Source of the DNA: Siphonodentalium dalli
Lineage: Eukaryota; Mollusca; Scaphopoda; Gadilida; Siphonodentaliidae
NCBI GenBank assembly: GCA_032622095.1
Contig: CP136062.1
Location: 8,773,710 to 8,837,709 of the forward strand
DNA length: 64,000 bases
Reading direction: 5' to 3'
Under the pieces are notes generated by a model. That model ran no database searches. It had not been told where the DNA came from and was given only the letters and a program-made list of their open reading frames with translations. A program made the position numbers and the translations under genes. Below, one piece after another: positions 1-9,336 of the stretch. The first letter of the stretch is position 1. Each line of letters begins with the position of its first letter.

Positions 1-300
1 CTCTCACTCAGTCTCAGTTGTATTGTAAGCACATCGATTCCATCCCGTTTTGCAACGTAATCATTCTAAATTCATATTGTATTGTATTCTGGATTCCTTT
101 GTTTCCATTACATTTGACCGCGATTATCTAATAATTTGAAAAACATTTCGTAATTCGCGGATGTAAACACTTTCCAAACTGGTTTAACGCTCGATGTATC
201 GTGACTACTAACTGCTTTCATGTTAATGTACTTCCTGTTGAATGTCCGCGCATGCGTACAGCCGACCTTCCTAAGCCGGCCGGTAACAACTGCCTACCAT
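1..300. other. Unassigned sequence left of the first satellite
   Basis: I see no gene, RNA or repeat of the families described below. The last bases run directly into the first 157-bp satellite unit. Confidence 0.4.
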
Positions 301-1259
301 GGGTTAGACACTCTATATCCAAGCTTGGTCAGTAATGTAATACATCCATCTCAAACCTCACTGATAAAGTTTAATGTTTAACCCACATGGAGCCTCACAC
401 AGATGGAAGCATGCACTACAGAGTGTCGTCTGCTCCAGTCTATGTGGGGCTCTCTATGGGTTAGACACTCTATATCCAAGCTTGGTCAGTAATGTAATAC
501 ATCCATCTCAAACCTCACTGATCAAGTTTATTGTTTAACCCACAGGGAGCCTCACACAGATGGAAGCATGCACTACAGAGTGTCGTCTGCTCCAGTCTAT
601 GTGGGGCTCTCTATGGGTTAGACACTCTATATCCAAGCTTGGTCAGTAATGTACAAGACATCCATCTCAAACCTCACTGATAAAGTTTAATGTTTAACCC
701 ACAGGGAGCCTCACACAGATGGAAGCATGCACTACAGAGTGTCGTCTGCTCCAGTCTATGTGGGGCTCTCTATGGGTTAGACACTCTATATCCAAGCTTG
801 GTCAGTAATGTAATACATCCATCTCAAACCTCACTGATAAAGTTTAATGTTTAACCCACAGGGAGCCTCACACAGATGGAAGCATGCACTACAGAGTGTC
901 GTCTGCTCCAGTCTATGTGGGGCTCTCTATGGGTTAGACACTCTATATCCAAGCTTGGTCAGTAATGTAATACATCCATCTCAAACCTCACTGATAAAGT
1001 TTAATGTTTAACCCACAGGGAGCCTCACACAGATGGAAGCATGCACTACAGAGTGTCGTCTGCTCCAGTCTATGTGGGGCTCTCTATGGGTTAGACACTC
1101 TATATCCAAGCTTGGTCAGTAATGTACAAGACATCCATCTCAAGTTTAATGTTTAACCCACATGGAGCCTCACACAGATGGAAGCATGCACTACAGAGTG
1201 TCGTCTGCTCCAGTCTATGTGGGGCTCTCTATGGGTTAGACACTCTATATCCAAGCTTG
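301..1259. repeat. 157-bp tandem satellite, six units plus a partial
   Basis: Units begin with gggttagacactctatatcc at 301, 458, 615, 774, 931, 1088 and 1233. The spacings are 157, 157, 159, 157, 157 and 145 bp; the last unit is cut off at 1259. The 159-bp unit has a 2-bp insertion and the 145-bp unit has lost part of its middle. Each unit has one HindIII site (AAGCTT) and an internal inverted repeat of about 30 bp: the stretch around taacccacatggagcctcac pairs with the one around gtggggctctctatgggtta, so each unit could fold into a hairpin. Units are nearly identical, which implies recent homogenisation. A diverged single copy lies near 7684. Confidence 0.95.
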
Positions 1260-1453
1260 CAAAGCATATATCTCATCTGATTTTACTTTTTCACAAGAAT
1301 CCAGGGTAATTTGCGAGAATATTTTTGAAAACGGCCAAATAAAGCTGCAACAGCCTAAATTATCTTGGGTCTGTCTCAATAAAACCATACAAATATGGAT
1401 ATCATTGGAACCGGCTCATTGACCACATTGTGATGGTTACAGTTATGCCCTGT
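1260..1453. other. Unassigned spacer
   Basis: AT-rich sequence between the satellite and the first hairpin element. I see no feature in it. Confidence 0.4.
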
Positions 1454-1522
1454 GCCAATGCATTCTCTTATATATGCGAGTCGACCATAGGTCGCCTCGC
1501 ATATATAAGAGAATGCATTGGC
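1454..1522. mobile_element. 69-bp palindromic hairpin element, copy 1
   Basis: The stretch reads gccaatgcattctcttatat, then a short loop, then its reverse complement ending in gaatgcattggc. The arms are about 30 bp and nearly perfect. Other copies lie at 1601-1653, 7535-7603, 7823-7891 and 25061-25145. The family looks like a small inverted-repeat transposon or the palindromic end of a larger one. No protein is encoded. Confidence 0.85.
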
Positions 1523-1547
1523 CTAAACAAATCTTTTTTTAACACTT

Positions 1548-1676
1548 TTTACCATTTTTTCTTACATTCTTTAACAATTTTATAATTTTTAATGTGTTAA
1601 GCCAATGCATTCTCTTATATGGTCGACTCGCATATATAACAGAATGCATTGGCACAGGGCCGTTCTGTTGGGTAAA
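1548..1676. mobile_element. Larger element containing the palindromic hairpin, copy 2
   Basis: The hairpin at 1601-1653 lies between a left flank (ttctttaacaattttataat) and a right flank (acagggccgttctgttgggt). Both flanks recur around the hairpin at 25018-25171, so the mobile unit is larger than the hairpin, about 130-150 bp. Here the left arm and loop are shortened by a small deletion. Confidence 0.75.
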
Positions 1677-1747
1677 GGGTTAAATGTTTTTTTAAATCGG
1701 TGATGGAGGGAGGCTTTTAGTTTATTTTTTATTTGTTTGTGCACATA

Positions 1748-1810
1748 GTAAGGCTGAAGGGGTCACTCTCACCAAAAAAAGTGCTGAAGGGTTTGAAAAT
1801 GTGCTGATAT
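1748..1810 (+). mobile_element. Solo arm of a TA-flanked inverted-repeat element
   Basis: This stretch (aaggctgaaggggtcactct to tttgaaaatgtgctga) matches the terminal arms of the element at 33010-33340. No second arm follows within a few hundred bases, so it is a truncated copy or a solo end. Confidence 0.65.
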
Positions 1811-2027
1811 AATCCCTGATGTGGGGCTCTCTATAGGACAGTTTGCAACTTTGGTGAGAACTCTTACACAAACTGGACACATGGGGGGGGGGGAAATGTT
1901 TAGTTTTTAAATTTTAAAAAGTTGTTGCCTTTCATGAATGGAGCTGCACGGTGCCAGTGCACTGGCTTACAAGGTCTAGGTAAATTTTGTTCAGCCAATG
2001 TAATGGGAGTCTCACATATATAGAGGA

Positions 2028-2170
2028 TCTACAACTAGTCACCAGTTTATAGCGGAATTTACAAAACGAGTCCAGCAAATTAGGTATGGACCAAGCCTTT
2101 GGCGAGGTCCAGACCTAATTTACTGGACGAGTTTTGTTAATTCCGCTATAAACTGGGGACGAGTTGTAGA
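2028..2170. mobile_element. 143-bp near-perfect palindrome (miniature inverted-repeat element)
   Basis: The left arm 2028-2092 and right arm 2106-2170 are reverse complements with few mismatches, leaving a loop of about 13 bp. It can form a very long hairpin or cruciform. I did not see a second copy. Its flanks resemble the satellite flank word ctcacatatata, so it may belong to the same composite repeat. No target duplication is obvious. Confidence 0.8.
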
Positions 2171-2880
2171 TTCTATTTATTACATGATCCAAAACATACT
2201 TAAATCACAAATGGGACGTGAAACTAACATCAGCTTCTATAAGGCATGGGATGATCTTTCACTTAACTCTGCGTTGTTTGCCCGCGTAAAGAAATAGTCC
2301 CAGAAAAATAAAGACTCTTTGGCGTATTCAATAGCGCATATTTAATGACACAACTTTTCAAACTCTTCATTCCTTATATTATGTTGGAAAAAATATTGGA
2401 AGACATAGATTTTGAGACGTAGCGTACGGAATGTAAAAAGACAACAAACCGGAAGTCAAAGGTCACCTGGCACTATTTCCTGTTATTAAACGAATGTTTA
2501 ATATCACAATTTATAGAATGGGTTTATTGAATGGAATAAGGGTAGGATCATGTTATAAATAAGAGAATGCATTGGCACATGGTTTTTGCAAAATTTCAGG
2601 TAGCTCCAGTCATGGAAGGGTTAAACATGTAGTAATTTTTTTTTTACCTAGGGCTCAGCTGCTTAGATATAACTCGATACGGAGAGCATCCATCAGCCTC
2701 CGTCACATGTCCAAGGAGCGAGATTCCTATCCGAACGGCTGTATGACGTTAGACAGGGATCAACGACGCATGCGGTCCAGATGTGCATCAGAACCTGGGA
2801 GTCTTCAGAGGTAAGATTCATACCCGAATGGCTATAAGACGTTAAACATGGATCGAAGACGCATGCAGTACAGGTTTCAG
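2171..2880. other. Unassigned, with one solo hairpin arm
   Basis: There is no supported gene. A single arm of the 69-bp hairpin family (aagagaatgcattggc) lies at 2561-2576. An open frame downstream of it has no ATG start in a coding-like context. Confidence 0.4.
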
Positions 2881-2948
2881 GTTTTCATTGATTAGGGTTA
2901 CCTGTGTTTTCATTGATTAGGGTTACCTGGATTTTCATTGTTTAACCC
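2881..2948. repeat. 24-bp minisatellite, outlying units
   Basis: About three units of the motif ttttcattgattagggttac. The same motif (ttttattgattatggtacct) recurs at 4540-4572, 5046-5092 and 6477-6655, so these are dispersed blocks of one minisatellite family. Confidence 0.75.
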
Positions 2949-3045
2949 TTTGAACCCTGGCTCCCCACAACGATCGACACCCTGACCCTGGGCTCCCAGT
3001 GGTATTTTTTATATTGTGGCCAGTGTTTAGATGTATGGTGTTGTT

Positions 3046-3880
3046 TATGTTCAAGTGGTGTCACATTTCTGAAACTTTAGATGTATGTTCCCCATGGACC
3101 ACTGATTATTTTACGATCTGGTTACATTGCCACGTGGTCACTCCCTGGTAACGGTTGCTAGGCATCTACCCGATATTGAAAGTAAAATACAATTATAGCT
3201 TTTACGGTCGTAATTCAGCCCAAGGAAATGGCATTTTTTATGCAGTCAACACCCTATTTTGAAATTTGAGATATATCTGGCCAGAAGTCTGATCCTAACT
3301 CGTATTTAAGGGTAGCAACTGTTGCTAAGCAAATACCCAAATGATCGAATGACACCATTGCCCTGTGAATCCAATTGTATTATGCCCCAATTTAGACATT
3401 CTTGGCATGCACATGCTGATGGTTATGTTCAAATGGTGCTACAGGTCTGAAATTTTACAGGTATGTTCCCATGGGCCATTGTGTATTTTTTTTAGAACGG
3501 TATACTTTGCCACACGATCACTCCCTGGTAACGGTTTCTAAGCAACTACCCGGAACTGGAAGTATAATGCAATTATAGCTTATAGCGTCGTATAATTCCG
3601 CGCTAAGAAACGACATTTTCTATGCAGTCAATACCCTATTGTGAAACTGGAGATACATCAGGTCAGAAGATTGAACCTACATGTAGTTTGTATTTAACGG
3701 TATCAATGGTTGCTAAGCATACAGCCCAAGTGATCGAATGACACCACTTCCCTGTGCATTCAATGGCATTACGTCCCGTTTTAGAAATCGCCTAAAAGGC
3801 ACGGTGATGGTCATGTTCAAATGGTGCCACGAGTCTTAAACTTTACATAATTGCTCAATAATGCACGATTTGACCACGTG
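3046..3880. repeat. Diverged tandem repeat, period about 380 bp
   Basis: Two diverged units and a partial third. Landmarks include cactccctggtaacggtt at 3139 and 3519, atgcagtcaa repeated at the same offset, and gttcaaatggtgc near 3428 and 3814. The units are roughly 75-80% alike by eye, so the duplication is old. No open frame is kept between units. Confidence 0.85.
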
Positions 3881-4447
3881 TTTGTAATGTGCACGCGCAA
3901 GTAGATCGGACTAGATGGTATTGCGACCATGCAACCCATTTCCACAGTACTACTTTGGTGCAATGTCAAAACGTGCAGCTGTATAACGCAAATTTATGTA
4001 CTATGGAGATCCTTGATGTGATTGTATCATTTCACAAAAATCCATACATTTATCATTTTATCCTATGCGCATGCGCGAAACAAATCGACTCAAATAAGAA
4101 ACTGCGTGCGCCTTCCTCACATATGACGGAACATAGCACTGGTTATGTATTCAATACTAATTTAAACCATAAAGAGTGATCGAAATGGTGTCTTTCTACA
4201 ATCCTGCGAACCGCGCAACAATGTAGAGCTTTACCCGAATCGCTTCAAATAATTTACGTTTGTTGAATTCTGCGCTGTGCGCATGCGCGTGTTTTTCTAC
4301 CCCAACTAGTCGGCAACAAACTCATACACATGCACCCATGGAACTGCTGAAGTTCCTTGGGATCATTTACATAGATATAAGTGGATATACCAATGGTTAT
4401 AACATGTATACACATGCTACATAGGTTTATGATGTCACTTAATGATG
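3881..4447. other. Unassigned, GC-variable stretch
   Basis: Several GCGCATGCGC words occur near 4070 and 4278. I see no gene or clear repeat. Confidence 0.35.
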
Positions 4448-4510
4448 CTGGCCGCTTTTGCGGCCAGTCGGGTGTGTGAACGTTTTCTGGCTGGCCGCTT
4501 TTGCGGCCAG
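4448..4510. repeat. Direct repeat of a 20-bp hairpin
   Basis: The perfect stem-loop ctggccgcttttgcggccag occurs at 4448-4467 and again at 4491-4510. Each is followed by tcgggt. The function is unknown; nothing else in the window matches it. Confidence 0.8.
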
Positions 4511-4571
4511 TCGGGTTCAAAGGGTTAACTTCAGGGTACCCAGATTTCCATTGATTATGGTACCTGGGTTT

Positions 4572-5045
4572 TCATTATACTGTTTTGCACCTGTCCGTCC
4601 GTCCGTGCGTGTGTCTGTGTGTCCATCCGTCCGTACGTCCGTCCGATGTCTGTTCATGTCATAACTTGAACAGTAGTGCTCGGATCTCAATGAAATTTTG
4701 TATGGCTGTTCATTACTATGAGGTTACATCGTTTTGTTCGGATTTTCCATTCTAGAGTTATTCATCTTTGTTTATCTTGAAATGTTTGATTTTTGGTCTG
4801 TCTGGTGTCTGTTCATGTCTTAACTTCAACAGTTGTGCTGGGATCTCAATGAAATTTGGTATGGATGTTCACTACTATGAGGACATCCAATAGAGGGTTC
4901 CATTGTTCTGTTCTGCTTTTCCATTCTAGAGTTATTCATCTTTGTTTATCTGGAAATATTGGTTGTTTGGTCCATCCAATGTCTTTTCAGCTCATAACTT
5001 GAACAGTAATGCTCGGATCTCAATGAAATTTTGTATGGATGTTCA
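4572..5045. repeat. (CCGT)n-headed repeat of about 160 bp, inserted in the minisatellite
   Basis: It starts with a run of tccgtccgtccgtgcgtgtg, followed by about three units carrying aacagtagtgctcggatctc near 4670, 4830 and 5000. Minisatellite sequence stops at its left end (ttttcatt) and resumes at its right end (ttcattgattatggtacctg), so it appears to have inserted into, or expanded inside, that minisatellite. Confidence 0.75.
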
Positions 5046-5101
5046 TTGATTATGGTACCTGGGTTTTCATTGATTATGGTACCTGGGTTTTGTTGTTTAG
5101 G
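5046..5101. repeat. 24-bp minisatellite, units left of the Mutator-like element
   Basis: Two units of ttttcattgattatggtacc, ending in ttgtttagg at 5093-5101. That 9-mer is the left target duplication of the next element. Confidence 0.85.
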
Positions 5102-6467
5102 TAGTCCAAGTCTTCTCGTACTAAAACCAGCTAAGATATTGGGATGGAGATGCTGGTATTTAGTTCGAGATCGCCGCCATAGGCTTCTTATAACACGAGT
5201 TAAGCGTTAGTGACCCGCTCAAATAAAACCACAATTATATGAAATAAAATATCACAATTGCGACAATAAACGGATTTTTTTCCGCAGAAGACATGATATT
5301 TGATCTGAAACCCATAACAGTTGTGAATTGAATGCGTTAATTTAATGTGAAAAGAGACATTTACCGCATTGTTGACATATTTTTAAAAGTATGCGAACTC
5401 AGTTGACCTCGAGAACTGTGTTCGGCATTTTCCGGTGAAAATATTCCGTAGATTTTCGACTAACCACGCACATGGCGATGAATTCTCCATTGTAATTGTA
5501 ATTATGTGTGTCAATAAATAAATAAATAAATAGATTAAGTAAATATTGAAGATATAAATGTAATACATTAAATAAATTACAGGAATTACAACCCTCTCAA
5601 AGTTTAAAACAGTGTAAACACAACGAGCATTAGAATAAATATGACGCTACATTTCACCCACATTTGGTGGACTTCCGCGAAATTCAGATATATACTAAGC
5701 GAACAGAGCAATATACTGCTCTTGTTAAGCACACAAAAAATCAAACAAAATTTATATAAATTATGAACCTTAAGTTTGAAAAGTCCCACTAAAACCAAAG
5801 AACTATATTTCGAAACGGTGTGATTCGTTTCTCCGATTATTTTATCAACACAAAAGTCAAAACGCACATGGACGAAAATCACACGCATGGCAAGTCAGAC
5901 ACAAGAGTTCTAATTTGCTGCAATTTTGACGAGTTGCTTGCGAAAATCGTCAACAAAACTACCATTCTGATCCTCCATTATGTCATTAAGTTTTTAGTGC
6001 GGGAATTGTTCTCAAAGCACATAGGAAATTTGACTTTGGGGCGATCGGTTTTCGCCATTTTGTTCGGAAAACCCCGTGCTATATATAGAAACGGAAACTA
6101 GTTTTCCCAGAACAAACTCCGGACTGTGCCGAATGTTCTTCGGACCACTTCGGCTTTCAGTTAAAACGTAAAAAAACAGAAATAAAGCGATGTTTGTGGC
6201 AATCAACCGGAATATTCTATGTGTAATTTAACATTAAAGTTAGATTATTATACACCATTATGACCATAAGATGTCTCTCTTTCCGATGTATATAGCATCG
6301 TGTATTGATTTGTTAGGTAAATCGAGTAAAATACACCACATATTCCCGCCACAGATCCTGGGCGTAACTCGTGTCATAAGAAGGCTATGGGCGCGATCTC
6401 GGACTAAAATCCAGCATCTCGCCATACCAATATCTTAGCTGGTTTTAGTACGAGAAGACTTGGACTA
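5102..6467. mobile_element. Non-autonomous Mutator-like DNA transposon, 1,366 bp
   Basis: The terminal inverted repeats are about 106 bp (5102-5207 and 6361-6467) and about 90% identical; they begin tagtccaagtcttctcgtac. They are flanked by a perfect 9-bp direct repeat, TTGTTTAGG, at 5093-5101 and 6468-6476. Long inverted repeats plus a 9-bp target duplication are the pattern of the Mutator/MULE superfamily; this is established knowledge and no transposase is visible here. The interior is AT-rich, without an open frame that resembles a transposase. Reading leftward near 6085 there is a TATA-like stretch followed by ATGGCG and a 26-codon frame, which may be a relic of a 5' coding end. That segment recurs near 15690-15832. 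The insertion splits the 24-bp minisatellite. Confidence 0.88.
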
Positions 6468-6476
6468 TTGTTTAGG

Positions 6477-6655
6477 GTACATTGGTTTTCGTTGATTAGG
6501 GTACCTGGGTTTTATTGATTATGGTACCTGGGTTTTATTGATTATGGTACCTGGGTTTTATTGATTATGGTACTGGGTTTTATTGATTATGGTACCTGGG
6601 TTTTATTGACTAGGATACCTGGGTTTTCATTGATTATGGTACCTGGGTTTTAAAC
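6477..6655. repeat. 24-bp minisatellite, main block
   Basis: About eight units of ttttattgattatggtacct, with occasional attagg, attcat and single-base deletion variants. It continues the block at 5046-5092 that was split by the transposon. Confidence 0.9.
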
Positions 6656-6670
6656 ATTAATCTATTTTAG

Positions 6671-6760
6671 GCCACACAGACCACGGACTCAGTCGATGAA
6701 TGAAGCTCCTCCAGATTACAGCTTTCCACCGCAATATGGACCTAAGAGGACTGCTGCCAG
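6671..6760 (+). CDS. Candidate internal exon, 90 bp, Pro/Tyr-rich
   Basis: The segment is preceded by ctattttag and followed by gtacatgt, giving AG...GT splice borders. Its length is a multiple of three. One frame is open throughout and starts with one base of a split codon. It encodes a proline- and tyrosine-rich peptide containing NEAPPDYSFPPQYGPKR, a composition typical of cytoplasmic tails with PPxY-like motifs rather than random AT-rich DNA. I do not recognise the gene. The pyrimidine tract before the acceptor is weak. A transposon begins 17 bp after the donor. Other exons would lie outside the surrounding repeats, and I could not find them. Confidence 0.45.
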
Positions 6761-6777
6761 GTACATGTATATGTTAA

Positions 6778-7186
6778 AGATACATAATCCCAATTAACTA
6801 CTATTTCTTTGGCTTCGGGGGTAAAAAATATTTGATTCGAGTCGAGGAACCCACCCATCAAAGCTCAGAGTGATCAGATATCAATTTTTGAAATCTATTA
6901 TTTTTCACCACCAATAATTTATAGTTGCCCAGTAAGAGTCGACGAGAAGACGGTCTCAGACCAAATTGCGGATGAAGATGGATAACTCTAAAAGCAAGTG
7001 GGTTTTTTGTGTCAAACCAGTAAAATTTCGTTGAACAATATGTTGATAAATAACAGGCTTTGGGCAATACTATAGTTGACTGCGGTTAGCATTATTTTTG
7101 GGCAATTAATCAACTCTGATAACTGAAGCAGCATTTTGTTGCTGGAATCTAATGATATGGGGACCATCGAATCGGATTGAGTACCT
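6778..7186 (-). mobile_element. TTAA-flanked (Kolobok-like) element D, copy 1
   Basis: It is bounded by TTAA at 6774-6777 and 7187-7190. The ends are agatacataatccc on the left and the inverse of aggtactcaatccga on the right. The interior is homologous in inverted orientation to 8350-8765, clearest around ggcttcgggggtaaaaaata and atcaaagctcagagt. At 409 bp it is too short for a transposase. TTAA followed by AGG-type termini matches the Kolobok/T2 pattern (TTAAAGGRR) better than piggyBac. Confidence 0.8.
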
Positions 7187-7190
7187 TTAA

Positions 7191-7534
7191 TGGTTATAAC
7201 CATGGTATTATAAATAAGTGGTTATGTAAATAAATAACTTAACCCTTCTAAAACTGGAGCTTCCTGAAACTTTGCAAAAACCCTCCCGTAGGGAGCCTCT
7301 CATATATAAAAGAATACATTGGCACATTGGCCTAACAATATTTACCTTGACCCTGCACATGATCTTTAATGCTGCGCCAGCGCAGCTCCCATCATGAAAT
7401 CGTTAAAGAAAGTTTTATATAGATTCCAGGGTATCAAGTCTGAGTTCCATGATGGGAGCTACACTATTAAATATCCTGTGCCAGTTCATTCTCTTATATG
7501 TGACCCGCCATAAGTCGGGATTTTTTTACCCTGT
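7191..7534. other. Fragments of satellite and hairpin families
   Basis: It contains gggagcctctcatatataaa and aatacattggcac near 7291-7325, diverged relatives of the 157-bp satellite and of the hairpin arm. No gene is seen. Confidence 0.4.
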
Positions 7535-7603
7535 GCCAATGCATTCTCTTATATATGCGAGTCGACCATAGGTCGCCTCGCATATATAAGAGAAAGCATT
7601 GGC
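7535..7603. mobile_element. 69-bp palindromic hairpin element, copy 3
   Basis: It matches the copy at 1454-1522 with about one mismatch in the right arm (gagaaagcattggc). It is followed by tttttatcatgttttttaaa and then a diverged satellite unit. Confidence 0.85.
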
Positions 7604-7683
7604 CTAACAATTTTTTATCATGTTTTTTAAATAAATGTTTCTTAAAATTTTTAGGACATAAAATAAAAAAACATCCATTACCC

Positions 7684-7762
7684 TGCAGGGAGCCTCACAC
7701 ATATATAGAAGCATATAGAAGAGTGTCGTCTGCTCATGTATGTCTGGGGCTCTGTGTGGATG
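7684..7762 (+). repeat. Diverged single copy of the 157-bp satellite
   Basis: The word order gggagcctcacacatatata, gagtgtcgtctgctc, tggggctctgtgtgg follows the satellite at 301-1259 but with many changes. It lies between two hairpin elements, as the main array lies near two others, suggesting that satellite and hairpins were parts of one composite element. Confidence 0.7.
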
Positions 7763-7822
7763 AAATTATAAAATTGTTAAAGAATACAAGAAAAAATTAT
7801 TAAAATTGTAAAAAAAAATTAT

Positions 7823-7891
7823 GCCAATGCATTCTCTTATATATGCGAGGCAACCTATGGTCGACTCGCATATATAAGAGAATGCATTGGC
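7823..7891. mobile_element. 69-bp palindromic hairpin element, copy 4
   Basis: Arms and loop match copies 1 and 3, with the loop in the opposite orientation (gaggcaacctatggtcgact). It is followed by cacagggtaa, a reduced form of the flank at 1676. Confidence 0.85.
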
Positions 7892-8345
7892 ACAGGGTAA
7901 AAAAAATAAGAACACACTCTACATTCGAATTCATTGTGAACTGTTACCATGGTGCGACGTCGGCTCAGAGGCTATAGGCCAGCTCTTCAAAATCATTCTG
8001 TCCACATCAGATTATCCACATATCTTTAAATTCTCTTCTATCTGAAACATTGCTATCTAATTCTCCCTTTTTATCCCACTGATCTGATATTACTTTTTCT
8101 AATACAACTGTATTACTAACACCAACTCTTAGTCTTACTTAAACTGTTTATTCCATAAAACTTAATATCGACACACCTATCGAACGAGCCCACTTCGTGA
8201 GTTACTGCGAGACAAAAAACAAATAAACGCCAACTGTGAACATCAAATTGTCTGAAATACATCACATTTATTCCAAGCACACTCACGTTGTGCTATCAGA
8301 AACGGATTAATGCACGATTGTCCAGAAAATATATATTGTGTTATC
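7892..8345. other. Unassigned spacer
   Basis: I see no gene, RNA or repeat. Confidence 0.4.
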
Positions 8346-8349
8346 TTAA

Positions 8350-8765
8350 GGGTACACAATCCAATTTGATGACCCCCAATTTGATGACCCCCCCATTTCA
8401 TCAATTTCCAACAACAACAACATTTCTTGCAATGCCTCTTCAGTTATCAGAAACTATTAAAGCATAAAATAATGCTAACCACTTACAACTACATGTACCG
8501 GTATAGTATAACATTGTCCAAAAATTGTTATATATCAATATTTTGTTCCACGCAATTTTGTATCGGGTGTATGTCGGTCGGTATTCGTCGAATATTTGCC
8601 AGGCCAACAAATATTCCAGGTGGTGAAAAATAATTTAGATTTAAAATATTGATATCTGCTAACTCTGAGCTTTGATGGATGGGTTCCTTGACTCGATTAA
8701 AATATTTTTTACCCCCGAAGCCAAATGCTAAGTAATTTAGGAGCGTTAATTCAGATTGAGTACCT
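8350..8765 (+). mobile_element. TTAA-flanked (Kolobok-like) element D, copy 2
   Basis: It is bounded by TTAA at 8346-8349 and 8766-8769. The ends are gggtacacaatcc and the inverse of aggtactcaatctga. It is homologous over nearly its whole 416 bp to the reverse complement of 6778-7186, with moderate divergence. No open frame is shared by both copies, so it is a non-autonomous element. Confidence 0.8.
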
Positions 8766-8861
8766 TTAATAAAACATTTATTATCGGCCCTCAACTAATA
8801 GGCACTCGGGCTGTTAATCATTCCTGTCGGGCCGTTAATATACCAATAACTTGATTTTGGA

Positions 8862-8978
8862 GGGCATTATGGTTCTCTGATAGATTAACAGTATTTTACC
8901 CGAACAGTAAAAAGCCATAATGCCCGGCATCAAACCGGATGCGGTCCGTTAACCATGTTAACGGCCCGCATACGGTTT
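8862..8978. repeat. Two adjacent hairpins
   Basis: The first pairs gggcattatgg near 8863 with ccataatgccc near 8915. The second, 8932-8978, has 22-bp arms (aaaccggatgcggtccgtta against its inverse) around a 3-bp loop. Similar ggccgttaa words precede them at 8800-8840. They could be one end of an inverted-repeat element; no partner end was found. Confidence 0.65.
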
Positions 8979-9336
8979 ACGATTTGCTAGAAATCCAATC
9001 GAACGCAACCTTCTTTCGGATTTCGGAATTTCTGTTAAAACAAGTTTATATAGTATATTATTACGAATAAAACTGAAATGTTAGTGTAGTAGATGTAAAT
9101 GATGTAATAACAGACCAACAACAAGTGTTACCTAACAAAAGGAATAAATTAGATTTCTCACTGAATTTTCATTAGATATGTTCCTATTTTCGTGGTAAAT
9201 AATATAATTAGTCTCGTGATAATTTGTTTGACAACAGACGACACATGGTCTGAAAATTGATGGTTTTGAAACAAAATGTCTCAATCAAGTGAATTGGATG
9301 AAGAGTCATTAAATGCTCTTGAAAGTAGTTCTAAAC

